Shown one piece after another: positions 17,210 to 25,283 of a stretch of 39,452 nucleotides of DNA. Numbering within the stretch: the stretch's first letter is position 1; every line of letters starts with the position of its first letter. Made by a program: the position numbers and the translations under genes. The stretch lies in the NCBI GenBank assembly GCA_900549665.1, contig URPH01000026.1:1-39452 (forward strand), in the 5' to 3' direction. The notes below the pieces were generated by a model. That model did no database searches. It saw only the letters and a list, made by a program, of their open reading frames with translations, and was not told the DNA's origin. This DNA is from an uncultured Lachnospiraceae bacterium (GTDB lineage: Bacteria; Bacillota; Clostridia; Lachnospirales; Lachnospiraceae).

Positions 17210-17238
17210 ATTATATAAATTTGGATGGGAAAAGTCAA
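17210..17238 (-). promoter_or_regulatory. Promoter of the aspS T-box transcript
   Basis: TTGACT (17233-17238) and TATAAT (17210-17215) on the minus strand are separated by exactly 17 bp. Initiation would fall near 17203, just before the basal Stem I strand of the T-box. Confidence 0.8.
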
Positions 17239-17278
17239 TGGGATGAGGGGATCTGATTTTGGGATTTTTGGGATGGAC

Positions 17279-17375
17279 GTTTGCAGACAGCTTCTTTTAT
17301 GTGGATGGACTATTATTGATAAGATTATCTAATCAATAGCGTCAAATATCCACATAAAAGAAGCTGTCTGCAAAC
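17279..17375. repeat. 28-bp perfect inverted repeat with inner hairpin
   Basis: The arms at 17279-17306 and 17348-17375 are perfect reverse complements over 28 bp, with 41 bp between them. An inner stem pairs TATTGAT (17314-17320) with ATCAATA (17332-17338). No T-run follows on either strand, so it is not a standard terminator. It lies between the divergent aspS promoter and the ABC-F gene. It could be a MITE-like element, a structured small RNA or a remnant of a mobile element; no transposase is near. Confidence 0.9.
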
Positions 17376-17719
17376 TGGCTATGGCAAAATGGATAAGATA
17401 AAGCGATTGATGGTTTTGGATATTTGTATGTGTTTTGTTTTAGATAATGGGCAAGGATTGCTAATTATAAATTATTATCTTGTCGTCTTGGGCTTTTCAT
17501 GAGAGAATGATATGTATTTTGTCTGGATTAGCGTATGATCATGCCGGGATATGGTATGATGAATGTTAGAGTGTCAATGTGCTTGCACAATTAGCGAACG
17601 GCGAATGTCGATCATGATAGTTGCGAAGCAACGTAGAGCACTGAGTGCGGATCAAGATATAATAAACGCAATAGAAATAATAAATTTTCAGATTATATTA
17701 TTAATAAGGAGAGGCTTCT
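17376..17719 (+). other. Long gene-free leader upstream of the ABC-F gene
   Basis: About 340 bp without a convincing gene. Small palindromes occur at GTTGCgaaGCAAC (near 17621-17633) and GCACTgAGTGC (near 17638-17648). A TATAAT box at 17658-17663 lacks a good -35. A 65-codon open frame starting at 17563 runs out of frame into the ABC-F gene but has no ribosome binding site. ABC-F genes are often controlled by attenuating leaders; nothing here proves that. Confidence 0.4.
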
Positions 17720-19276
17720 ATGATACTGGAAGTTACGAATTTAAGTCACGGTTTTGGTGACCGTGCTATTTTTGACAATGTATCCTTTAAATTGCTGAAG
17801 GGTGAGCATATTGGATTAGTCGGTGCTAACGGCGAAGGCAAATCCACTTTTATGAATATTATTACAGGAGCTCTCACTCCTGATGAAGGCAAGGTAATCT
17901 GGGCAAAAAATGCCAAGATTGGTTATCTTGACCAGCATACGGTACTTGAAAAGGGGCAGAGCATCGGGGATGTTTTAAAAAGCGCATTTGCAAGGCTTTT
18001 TGACATGGAAGCCCGTATTACGGAAATCTGCGACCAGATGTCCGGGGATATCGATGAAGCTACGATGAATGAACTATTGGAAGAAATGGGCGTTTTGCAG
18101 GATCTTCTGGACAGTCACGATTTTTATATCATCGATTCCAAGGTCGAGGAGGTTGCAAGAGCTTTTGATCTTCTGCCGCTTGGTCTTGATAAGGATGTTT
18201 CCGAATTGAGCGGTGGTCAGCGTACCAAGGTTCTGCTTGCAAAATTACTTTTGGAAAAGCCGGAAATTTTGTTGCTGGACGAGCCGACCAACTATCTGGA
18301 TGCCAACCACATTGAATGGCTCAAGCGTTATCTGCAGGAATATGAAAATGCTTTTATCCTGATCTCGCATGATATTCCGTTTTTAAATTCCGTTGTCAAT
18401 ATCATCTATCACATGGAAAACTGTGCACTCGACCGTTATGTCGGTGATTATGATAAATTTATGGAGGTATATGAGGTCAAAAAGAGCCAGAAAGAAGCTG
18501 CCTACAAAAAGCAACAGCAGGAAATTCGTGAATTGAAGGACTTTGTTGCCCGTAACAAGGCTCGTGTTGCCACCCGCAATATGGCTATGTCCCGCCAGAA
18601 AAAACTGGATAAAATGGATATCATCGAACTTGACTCAGAAAAACCAAAACCGGAATTTTATTTTAAAGAAGCCCGTACTCCCGGAAAAATTATCTTTGAA
18701 ACCACCGATCTTGTCATTGGTTATGATGCAGCCACGCCTCTTTCCAAGCCGATCAATCTGCGTATGGAACGAGGAGAAAAAATTGCGATCGTCGGCACAA
18801 ACGGTATTGGAAAAACAACATTTTTAAAAAGTGTGCTTGGTCTCATTCCATCTTTGTCCGGCTCGGCACAGCTTGGTGATTACCTCTATCCCGGCTATTT
18901 TGAACAGGAGGTCACTCCAAGTAACAATTCCTGCATTGAGGAAATCTGGGAAACCTTTCCCGGATTCACCCAGTACGAAGTCCGCAGTGCTTTAGCCAAA
19001 TGCGGTCTCACCACCAAGCATATCGAAAGCAAGGTCAAAGTCCTTTCCGGCGGTGAGCAAGCAAAGGTTCGCCTATGCAAACTTCTCAACAAGGAAACCA
19101 ACGTCCTGCTTTTGGACGAGCCGACCAACCACCTCGATGTAGACGCCAAAGAGGAATTAAAAAGAGCCCTTACAACATATAAAGGCTCCATTTTACTGGT
19201 ATGTCACGAACCGGACTTTTATGATGGTCTGGTCGATAAAATCTGGAATCTGGAAGAATATTCCACCCTGTCATAG
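17720..19276 (+). CDS. ABC-F family ATPase
   Basis: A soluble ATPase with two ABC domains and no membrane part, 518 residues. Walker A motifs are GANGEGKST (about 35-43) and GTNGIGKTT in the second half; signatures are LSGGQ and LSGGEQ; Walker B motifs LLLDEPTN occur twice. The charged linker between the domains (about 235-310) is the region that contacts tRNA in ABC-F proteins. Members act on the ribosome, either rescuing stalled translation or protecting against antibiotics; which applies is not readable here. AAGGAGAGG 6 nt before the ATG supports the start. It has a long upstream region and is convergent with mutY. Confidence 0.92.
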   Translation: MILEVTNLSHGFGDRAIFDNVSFKLLKGEHIGLVGANGEGKSTFMNIITGALTPDEGKVIWAKNAKIGYLDQHTVLEKGQSIGDVLKSAFARLFDMEARITEICDQMSGDIDEATMNELLEEMGVLQDLLDSHDFYIIDSKVEEVARAFDLLPLGLDKDVSELSGGQRTKVLLAKLLLEKPEILLLDEPTNYLDANHIEWLKRYLQEYENAFILISHDIPFLNSVVNIIYHMENCALDRYVGDYDKFMEVYEVKKSQKEAAYKKQQQEIRELKDFVARNKARVATRNMAMSRQKKLDKMDIIELDSEKPKPEFYFKEARTPGKIIFETTDLVIGYDAATPLSKPINLRMERGEKIAIVGTNGIGKTTFLKSVLGLIPSLSGSAQLGDYLYPGYFEQEVTPSNNSCIEEIWETFPGFTQYEVRSALAKCGLTTKHIESKVKVLSGGEQAKVRLCKLLNKETNVLLLDEPTNHLDVDAKEELKRALTTYKGSILLVCHEPDFYDGLVDKIWNLEEYSTLS

Positions 19277-19308
19277 CACTTGACAGGATTAATTTTCATT
19301 TTTCATAA

Positions 19309-20481
19309 TTATCCGGAAATTTTTTTACCCATACCGGGCTTCATATCAAAATACTGTGTAAAAGCTGAAAAGGCAGAAGGGATTGCATATTCTTTTTCTG
19401 TCTTTTCTTTTGTAACCCAATAGTAGTCATCTGATTGCTGATCTGGATTATAAATCATATTTTTATCTGACTTCTTATCCAGATTACAATCTGTATCCCT
19501 ATCCGGCTTGTCATTCAGATTATAATAATCAAGCGGCTCCACCATGATACGATACCCGCTCATCTGCCATTCAATATGTGAAAAAATATGCTTGGCCGGC
19601 AGGGTCTTTTGTATACGAAGCGGCGAAAGTCCCAATGACCGAATCACATCCACGGCTTCTTTTTCCGTCAGTTCGCCCTCGCAGTTGATGAGTTCATACA
19701 TGGATGCCAAAAGTCCCTTTGCAGGTCTCTTGTGCAGTAAAATATGATCTTCATCACCCACGATCAGTATCGTACGCTTTTCCATACGTCTTGCTTTTTT
19801 GGCAGCTTTTCTGGGATATTCCTGCCATATGTCTTTGCTTTTTGCCAGACACATATCCTTCCATGGACATTCCTCACAATGTGGCGCTCCGTTGGGGACA
19901 CAGACAGTTGCTCCAAGTTCCATAAAGGCCTGATTAATGTCTCCGCTTCTGCCGGAAACATTCATAAAGGGAAGCAGCATATCCCGGACTTCATTTTTGG
20001 CTTTCTGGCTTAGTACATCCTCTTCGTATAGAATCAGTCTGGAAATAATACGCAGTACATTTCCATCCACCGCCGGTACAGCCTCTCCAAAAGCAATCGA
20101 TGCAATGGCTCCCGCTGTATAGCTCCCAATCCCCGGAAGACTTTGTATTTCATCATAGGTCCGGGGAAACACACCGTCAAAACGTTCTTCAATCTGTATG
20201 GCCGCTTTTTGCATATTGCGGACACGATTGTAATATCCAAGGCCTTCCCACAATTTTAGCAGACGCTCTTCCCTGGCATGAGCCAGACTCTTTATGTCAC
20301 ATAGCTCCGTCATAAATCTCTCATAATAGGGCTTAACAGCTTCTACCCTTGTCTGCTGAAGCATAATCTCGGAAACCCATATCCGATATGGATCCTTGCT
20401 TCCGCGCCACGGTAATATTCTTTTATTTTGATCATACCACTCTAAAAGCGGTGTGATAATATCCTGATCGATCGTATTCAT
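19309..20481 (-). CDS. mutY: A/G-specific adenine glycosylase
   Basis: DNA repair enzyme removing adenine mispaired with 8-oxoguanine. It has 390 residues. The glycosylase core has catalytic Glu38, the helix-hairpin-helix LPGIGSYTAGA (115-125) and catalytic Asp139 in VDGNVLR. The [4Fe-4S] cluster cysteines are Cys194, 202, 205 and 211 (spacing x7-x2-x5, the first gap one longer than in E. coli). The C-terminal NUDIX-like domain (from ~235) recognises 8-oxoG. An unusual Asp/Asn/Lys-rich insertion at 321-355 consists of three ~12-residue degenerate repeats within that domain. It lies 39 bp after the 5'-nucleotidase stop and may be co-transcribed with it. Confidence 0.93.
   Translation of the reverse strand: MNTIDQDIITPLLEWYDQNKRILPWRGSKDPYRIWVSEIMLQQTRVEAVKPYYERFMTELCDIKSLAHAREERLLKLWEGLGYYNRVRNMQKAAIQIEERFDGVFPRTYDEIQSLPGIGSYTAGAIASIAFGEAVPAVDGNVLRIISRLILYEEDVLSQKAKNEVRDMLLPFMNVSGRSGDINQAFMELGATVCVPNGAPHCEECPWKDMCLAKSKDIWQEYPRKAAKKARRMEKRTILIVGDEDHILLHKRPAKGLLASMYELINCEGELTEKEAVDVIRSLGLSPLRIQKTLPAKHIFSHIEWQMSGYRIMVEPLDYYNLNDKPDRDTDCNLDKKSDKNMIYNPDQQSDDYYWVTKEKTEKEYAIPSAFSAFTQYFDMKPGMGKKISG
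19417..19521 (-). repeat. 36-bp minisatellite within mutY
   Basis: Three degenerate in-frame copies encode NLNDKPDRDTDC, NLDKKSDKNMIY and NPDQQSDDYYW (residues 321-355). Copies share a CAGATT/TGGATT boundary word on the plus strand. The insertion falls in the C-terminal domain and keeps the frame. Confidence 0.6.
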
Positions 20482-20520
20482 ATATCATTAAAAACTTCCA
20501 ATTTATCATGTTCCATTTAA

Positions 20521-21429
20521 TCATGTATCATCCATGAACGGTACTCTGGCAGCCGGTACAACCTCCGACGCCGGAAGTGTATGTACCTCCTGGTCATCAA
20601 AAAAGATATGGGCTCCGAAAGCCTTTAATACCTCGCTTTTGCTGATTCCCCCGAGAAAAAATGCCTCATCAATCCGGATATTCCATGCCCGTAATGTACG
20701 GATCACCCTTTCATGCGCAGGTGCACATCGGGCGGTAACCAGGGCTGTACGGATTGGTGACTTCTCTGCAGGAAACTCCTGCTGAATAGAGGATACTATT
20801 TGTAAAAATCTTGCAAACGGTCCCGCTGCCAATGGATTCCTGGCATTGGTCTTTTCATTTTCGGTAAACGCCTCAAGACCTTTCTCACGAAAAATTTTCT
20901 CGGAATCCGCTCCAAATAATACTGCGTCGCCGTCAAAGGCAATCCTGATCTGATCGATTTTTTCATCGGCATCATAAGTCTTGATACCATCATCTACAAT
21001 AATGCCTGCTGCAATGCCGTCTGCAAGCGCGCTTCTTACATCATCCTCGTTGTGTGATAAAAACAGATCCGTGTGAAATGCGGATAAATAGGGTGCAAGC
21101 GGCATGCCGCTCGATAAAACCGCGCGCGTGATCGGCAATCCATAATGCTCGATCGAATGAAAAATACGAAGCGATGTATCCGCACTGTTTTTGGACATGA
21201 TAATAACTTCTACTCTGTTTTCCTGTCCGGGCAGCTTGTTTAAATTCAGCAACGCCTTTACAAGCATAAATCCCGGTCCTGGCTTTAGTATCTCATCCTC
21301 ATGCTCGGTCTGATATTTACAAAACGCTTCTACCCCCTGCGTTTCATAAATCTGACTTTCCTTGGTCAGATCAAATAATGCCCTTGTGCTTACTCCGACA
21401 ACCAGCTTGTCATCTAAATTGTATGCCAT
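20521..21429 (-). CDS. 5'-nucleotidase, cytosolic NT5C1 type
   Basis: A 302-residue protein of the 5'-nucleotidase family related to eukaryotic cN-I (NT5C1). In that family the enzyme dephosphorylates nucleoside monophosphates such as AMP. Recognisable features are the VGVSTRALFDL start, VIIMSKNSADTS, LSSGMPLAPYLSAFHTDLFL (split around residues 104-123), AFDGDAVLF (Asp-rich catalytic loop), and the near-terminal FFDDQEVH. There is no signal peptide, so it is cytoplasmic. GGAGGCGG 4-5 nt before the ATG supports the start. It sits between DUF1653 and mutY on the same strand; the three likely form one transcript from the promoter at 22176-22204. The physiological substrate is inferred. Confidence 0.85.
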   Translation of the reverse strand: MAYNLDDKLVVGVSTRALFDLTKESQIYETQGVEAFCKYQTEHEDEILKPGPGFMLVKALLNLNKLPGQENRVEVIIMSKNSADTSLRIFHSIEHYGLPITRAVLSSGMPLAPYLSAFHTDLFLSHNEDDVRSALADGIAAGIIVDDGIKTYDADEKIDQIRIAFDGDAVLFGADSEKIFREKGLEAFTENEKTNARNPLAAGPFARFLQIVSSIQQEFPAEKSPIRTALVTARCAPAHERVIRTLRAWNIRIDEAFFLGGISKSEVLKAFGAHIFFDDQEVHTLPASEVVPAARVPFMDDT

Positions 21430-21461
21430 ATAACCGCCTCCATTTCTTAGCGGTCCGACAT

Positions 21462-22142
21462 CTAGATGCGCCTGTCCGCCTCAAATTTGTCCCTTGTCAA
21501 CAGACAGTTTTTCAATTCATCGTATCGCTCCTGCGTGCTTCCCGGATTGAGCTCTATGTCCATGGTCAGAGCCATGATCTGGAGCATGTCATCCGTAATC
21601 CGCCGATGCAGACCCGCTAAAATATTTAATTTTTCTTCGTATGAATCTGCATCTAAAAATGCTTCTACCTGTGGATCCATCTGATAATCTGCATCCGCTT
21701 TTACATCTGATTGTTCATCCTGATGTCCTGCATTCGTTTTTTCATCAGATTGACTGCTCTGATACTCCACGTTTACATTTACATCTGATTTGCTTTCAAA
21801 ATGCCCTGTATCCATTTGGGGATTTGACCGGCTGTCAGAATTACCTGTATCCGTCTTAGTGTCAGACTGACTGTAGGAATGTCCATTCTTATCATTAACG
21901 GTCGGTTGTGCCGAATCGACCTTTGTAAACCGGTACTGTGCTTCCGCTTCCGGATACTTGATACGGTCCACCGGACTCATAAACTGTACCAGATCTCTCG
22001 CATATATCTCATAACTGCCGTATAAGGCCTGATATACCACGATCAGATGTCCATCCTCCGAATCCTTTGCTATAGCAAGGATCTGATAGGTGTTACCTTT
22101 AAAATGTCTGTATATTTCATATGGCTTTGGATTATCTCTCAT
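21462..22142 (-). CDS. DUF1653 domain protein with 13-residue tandem repeats
   Basis: A 226-residue protein. The first ~70 residues are a clear DUF1653 domain (YRHFKGNTYQILAIAKDSE, VVYQALYG); the function of that family is unknown. Residues 91-155 are five consecutive 13-residue repeats, each starting with a pattern like S-x-S-[D/N] and rich in Asp, Ser, Asn, Lys. A helical tail (156-226) follows. AAGGAG 9 nt before the ATG at 22140-22142 decides the start; the 37 extra upstream codons are not used. The promoter lies at 22176-22204. It is probably co-transcribed with the 5'-nucleotidase and mutY. The repeat tract looks recently expanded and degenerating. Confidence 0.8.
   Translation of the reverse strand: MRDNPKPYEIYRHFKGNTYQILAIAKDSEDGHLIVVYQALYGSYEIYARDLVQFMSPVDRIKYPEAEAQYRFTKVDSAQPTVNDKNGHSYSQSDTKTDTGNSDSRSNPQMDTGHFESKSDVNVNVEYQSSQSDEKTNAGHQDEQSDVKADADYQMDPQVEAFLDADSYEEKLNILAGLHRRITDDMLQIMALTMDIELNPGSTQERYDELKNCLLTRDKFEADRRI
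21678..21872 (-). repeat. 39-bp minisatellite, five in-frame copies
   Basis: Five copies encode SQSDTKTDTGNSD, SRSNPQMDTGHFE, SKSDVNVNVEYQS, SQSDEKTNAGHQD and EQSDVKADADYQM (residues 91-155). The period is exactly 13 codons with no frame break. The word CATCTGATTG also occurs in the mutY repeat. Confidence 0.8.
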
Positions 22143-22175
22143 AAATACATGCTCCTTTTTTCGGATATATTTACT

Positions 22176-22204
22176 ATTATAATCGCAAAGCGCTTTACTG
22201 TCAT
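22176..22204 (-). promoter_or_regulatory. Promoter of DUF1653-nucleotidase-mutY genes
   Basis: ATGACA (22199-22204) and TATAAT (22176-22181) on the minus strand with a 17-bp spacer. The start codon lies about 34 bp further on. Confidence 0.7.
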
Positions 22205-22311
22205 TCTTTTCATGAAAGATGGCAGAATTTACACGAAATATCTCATAACACATGCTGATAAAAAAATACCTTTCGATCCTGATATCATTTCAATATTTCT
22301 TTATAAAACAC

Positions 22312-22716
22312 TTAATAAGAATATGAAAAAACAAACTTTGCATGTGGAAACTGTGCTGTCAGATTCTTTAACCGCACATCCAGTTCATTCATGCCATCCT
22401 GATCCAGATAACGCATATCGGCATGATGAACCGCCACTTCATACAAATCAGCAGTTTCTCCATATACCTTTGTCATCGTGATACCCGCATTTGGACATCC
22501 GTAGTCATTCAGTATATGCTTCATCTCCTTTAAGTATGCTTTTTCCAACTGATCTGTCTGTTGCTTGTCGATCTGTATAGCATTTTCGAGTGACTGGCTG
22601 TATACATTCATCGAAAAAAAAGTAAGAATGATCATGACCAGAATAAAACTGACCACCACAAATATCACATTTTTCCCTTCCTGATTATCGCATCCTTTTA
22701 TCTGACTTTTATTCAT
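22312..22716 (-). CDS. Small membrane-anchored protein of unknown function
   Basis: I do not recognise this 134-residue protein. It has a polar N-terminus, one hydrophobic helix (about 18-40), a Gln/Lys-rich helical stretch (45-70), then a small domain with a single Cys (NDYGCPNAGITMTKVYG). The likely topology is N-in with the ~95-residue domain outside. The start is supported by AGGAGG (22724-22729 on the plus-strand map) 7 nt before the ATG. That sequence lies inside the arm of a strong hairpin whose T-run reaches the start codon. Upstream on the same strand is the LacI-MATE operon. Expression may depend on opening or reading through this hairpin. Confidence 0.7.
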   Translation of the reverse strand: MNKSQIKGCDNQEGKNVIFVVVSFILVMIILTFFSMNVYSQSLENAIQIDKQQTDQLEKAYLKEMKHILNDYGCPNAGITMTKVYGETADLYEVAVHHADMRYLDQDGMNELDVRLKNLTAQFPHAKFVFSYSY

Positions 22717-22722
22717 AAAAAA

Positions 22723-22778
22723 ACCTCCTGCTAAAATGAAACATCATCTTGTGAACTGTTTCCATTTTAGCAGGAGGT
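22723..22778 (-). terminator. Terminator-like hairpin that buries a Shine-Dalgarno sequence
   Basis: Read on the minus strand, ACCTCCTGCTAAAATG (22763-22778) pairs perfectly over 16 bp with CATTTTAGCAGGAGGT (22723-22738), extended by GAAAC/GTTT with one bulge. The downstream arm contains AGGAGG, the ribosome binding site of the 134-codon gene, and is followed at once by seven Ts (22717-22723). It can thus end the MATE transcript and also block translation of the next gene. Confidence 0.85.
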
Positions 22779-22803
22779 GTGTCCGTTATTTTGTACTCGT
22801 ATC

Positions 22804-24135
22804 CTATGACAAACTGATCATCCATTTCCGTTTCTTGAAAATGACCAACGAAACAATCAGCCTGAATATTTCTTCTGTGGTAAGCAACGTATAGACACCG
22901 ACAATGCCCCACTTAAATACATATGCTGCAAGCAGACACAGCGGAATTCCGATACACCATGTTCCGACAATATCAATTATCATGATGATTTTTGTATTTC
23001 CACCGCTTCTTATGATTCCTCCTCCAAGGATCATATTTTCCACCTTGACCGGAGCATACAAAGCAAAAACAATAAGCAGGATTTTTCCAAGCTCTTTTAC
23101 GCTGTAATCCACACGGTACAATCCGGTATATATTCCTGAAAGAAGAATTAACAATGCCGATACCGTGACTGCACCGATCAAGCCCGCATACATAATATTT
23201 TTTGATTCTGTATAAGCCCCATCGTATTCCTTCCTGCCAAGTCTCTTACCGACCATTACGCCTGCAGCTGCCGATAAACCGCTCAATGCACCAACGATCA
23301 GTCCCTGTATCGGACAGGTAAGTGTATAAGCCGCAAGGTTGGATGTACCAAGGTGTCCATATACCGCAGACTCCACATTCTGTCCCAGACTCCACAGAAA
23401 TTCACTGACAAGAATCGGCGTAATCATGACCAGATAATCCCTGAGGGTTATTTTTTCAAAATGCAATGACAGCATCATTTTATCTCCATCTTTTCTGATA
23501 CAGACAATAAACCCGACCATAATAAATGCCAGATTAAACAGCTGCGAAATAAGTGTCGCTATGGCTGCTCCTTTTATCCCCATACACGGAAATCCGAATT
23601 TTCCGAATATCAGCAAATAGTTAAGACCTGTATTTACCGCAACTGCTCCAAAGCTCGCTAAAAACGGTATCGTGGCATACTCCTTACAACGCAGCCATGC
23701 GGACAAAATGGTGCTAACCGCTATCGGAACATATGAAAATGCTATAATTCTGAAATAAACTGCTCCAGCTTTTATAATATTCACATCTTTTGTATAAAGT
23801 CCAAGGATCTGTGCCGGAAATAATCCGGATGCAAGCAGAAACACTGCCGATATTATCAGCCCGCAAATAAAGCTTACATCCAACCCGGTCCACGCCTCCT
23901 TAGAGTCATCAGCACCAATAAACTGTGCAATCAATATCCCGGCAACCGTGCTCACTGCACCTATGACTACTGAGAAAATCAAAGAAAAATTTCCGCATAG
24001 CCCGACTGCCGATATATTTGTCTCTCCCAATTGACCGATCATAACCTGATCAATAATAGAAAATGATGCCTGCAGCATACTTTGCAGGGTTACGGGAATC
24101 GCTATTTTACACAAAGATTTCATAAACTCAGACAT
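22804..24135 (-). CDS. MATE family efflux transporter
   Basis: A 443-residue polytopic membrane protein with about twelve hydrophobic segments. It has the MATE opening pattern (IAIPVTLQSMLQASFSIIDQ, QLGETNISAVG) and the internal repeat LTCPIQGLIVGALSGLSAA. Family members export drugs, toxins or metabolites using Na+ or H+ gradients; the substrate here is unknown. Its ATG overlaps the TAA of the upstream LacI-type regulator gene (TAATG), so translation is coupled, and the regulator probably controls it. It is followed by a strong hairpin terminator. Confidence 0.92.
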   Translation of the reverse strand: MSEFMKSLCKIAIPVTLQSMLQASFSIIDQVMIGQLGETNISAVGLCGNFSLIFSVVIGAVSTVAGILIAQFIGADDSKEAWTGLDVSFICGLIISAVFLLASGLFPAQILGLYTKDVNIIKAGAVYFRIIAFSYVPIAVSTILSAWLRCKEYATIPFLASFGAVAVNTGLNYLLIFGKFGFPCMGIKGAAIATLISQLFNLAFIMVGFIVCIRKDGDKMMLSLHFEKITLRDYLVMITPILVSEFLWSLGQNVESAVYGHLGTSNLAAYTLTCPIQGLIVGALSGLSAAAGVMVGKRLGRKEYDGAYTESKNIMYAGLIGAVTVSALLILLSGIYTGLYRVDYSVKELGKILLIVFALYAPVKVENMILGGGIIRSGGNTKIIMIIDIVGTWCIGIPLCLLAAYVFKWGIVGVYTLLTTEEIFRLIVSLVIFKKRKWMISLS

Positions 24136-25145
24136 TATAATAACCTCGTACTTTCTCTTTTTACTAACCTGACCGGCAACACAATTCCGGCTTTATAATC
24201 TAATCCGTCGCGCATGGCTTCAAGGCATTCAATTGCTGTTTTCGCCCTAAGTGCTGCATCCTGATGGATCGTTGTCAGTGCCGGATTGCTTTCCCTGCTT
24301 GCCATGTTGTCATCAAACCCGATCATCTGGATATCCTCCGGAATTCGTCTTCCTTTCCCCTGCAAAAAACGCATAAACTCAAGTGCATAAAAATCTGATA
24401 CCGCAAAAACAGCTGTAACGCCGCTCTTTAACAGCTCCGGATATTTTTCCTCATAAAAACGCATTCTTTCCTTTTCGGTCTTGGGTATCTGCCATCTCAG
24501 GGTATCTCCCGGCTCAAATGCCGTACGAAAGCCCTCAATTCTCTTTTTATCCATACAGATAAAATTATCCGCTATACACAGTGCTTTTTTATGACCGAGC
24601 TCCCTGAAATATTTTCCTGCCTGATAACCACCATCATAGTGATCGATAACCAGATTAACTACCTTCGAACATTTCTCAAAATAGCCGTCATACACAACAA
24701 AGGATATCCTCATCTGATTCCGAAGCTTCTCATAATCCGCTTCACAAAAGCCCATAAGTATCAGTCCATCCATATTCCACATGGAAGCAAACACCGGAAT
24801 TTCATTGATATCAGCCGTCGTTTTTATCATCAGAAAATATCCCTTTTCATTAACCTCATGGGAAAGAGCATTCAATGAGGACATCACAAATCCATCTTCT
24901 AAAACCCTGCCCTCGTACTTCACATTATCATTTACCACCACTCCGATGATTCTTGAATTATTTCTTGCAAGCAGAATACCCGCCATATTCGGGATATATC
25001 CCGACCTCTCCAGCTCCTGCTGGACACGCTTTACCGTTTCATCCGAAATTTTTTCTGTTTTGCCGTGAATCACCTTTGAGACAGTCGCTGTACTAAGTCC
25101 CAGTGCATCTGCAACATCCACAATCCTAATCCTGTTCTGTTCCAT
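24135..25145 (-). CDS. LacI/GalR-family transcriptional regulator
   Basis: A 336-residue repressor-type protein. The N-terminal helix-turn-helix is VADALGLSTATVSKVIHG (about 10-27), followed by the hinge and a periplasmic-binding-protein-like effector domain (ARNNSRIIGVVVNDNV onward). The ATG at 25143-25145 has GAGGG 7 nt upstream; the frame is open 20 codons earlier without a ribosome binding site. LacI proteins usually sense sugars or nucleosides, but this one is coupled to a MATE exporter, which is less common. A 25-bp inverted repeat upstream may be its operator. Confidence 0.9.
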   Translation of the reverse strand: MEQNRIRIVDVADALGLSTATVSKVIHGKTEKISDETVKRVQQELERSGYIPNMAGILLARNNSRIIGVVVNDNVKYEGRVLEDGFVMSSLNALSHEVNEKGYFLMIKTTADINEIPVFASMWNMDGLILMGFCEADYEKLRNQMRISFVVYDGYFEKCSKVVNLVIDHYDGGYQAGKYFRELGHKKALCIADNFICMDKKRIEGFRTAFEPGDTLRWQIPKTEKERMRFYEEKYPELLKSGVTAVFAVSDFYALEFMRFLQGKGRRIPEDIQMIGFDDNMASRESNPALTTIHQDAALRAKTAIECLEAMRDGLDYKAGIVLPVRLVKRESTRLL

Positions 25146-25173
25146 ATCCATTCCCTCTTTAACTGATATTCTG

Positions 25174-25223
25174 ATTATATGGTACAATAAAAAAACGAGG
25201 TACACAAAGGTTAAGCGTGTACC
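25174..25223 (-). promoter_or_regulatory. Promoter and candidate operator of the LacI-MATE operon
   Basis: TATAAT (25174-25179, minus) serves as a -10 box with no good -35. Just upstream GGTACAC (25199-25205) and GTGTACC (25217-25223) form perfect 7-bp arms around 11 bp. The placement across the -35 region suits autoregulation. Inference. Confidence 0.45.
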
Positions 25224-25283
25224 CCATCACAAAATTCATGTCTGATTTTTGTCAGTTTTTACTAAAAAATTGCTGTATTTTAT

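Noticed and set aside
17279..17375. Invertible promoter switch
   Set aside because: Only 41 bp lie between the arms, there is no recombinase gene nearby and no clear promoter within.
17563..17760. Small gene of 65 codons upstream of the ABC-F gene
   Set aside because: No ribosome binding site and it runs out of frame across the ABC-F start; at most a leader ORF or a decayed fragment.
22709..22912. Separate minus-strand ORF overlapping MATE and the hairpin
   Set aside because: It is a frame-shifted shadow of the MATE gene end, without a ribosome binding site of its own.
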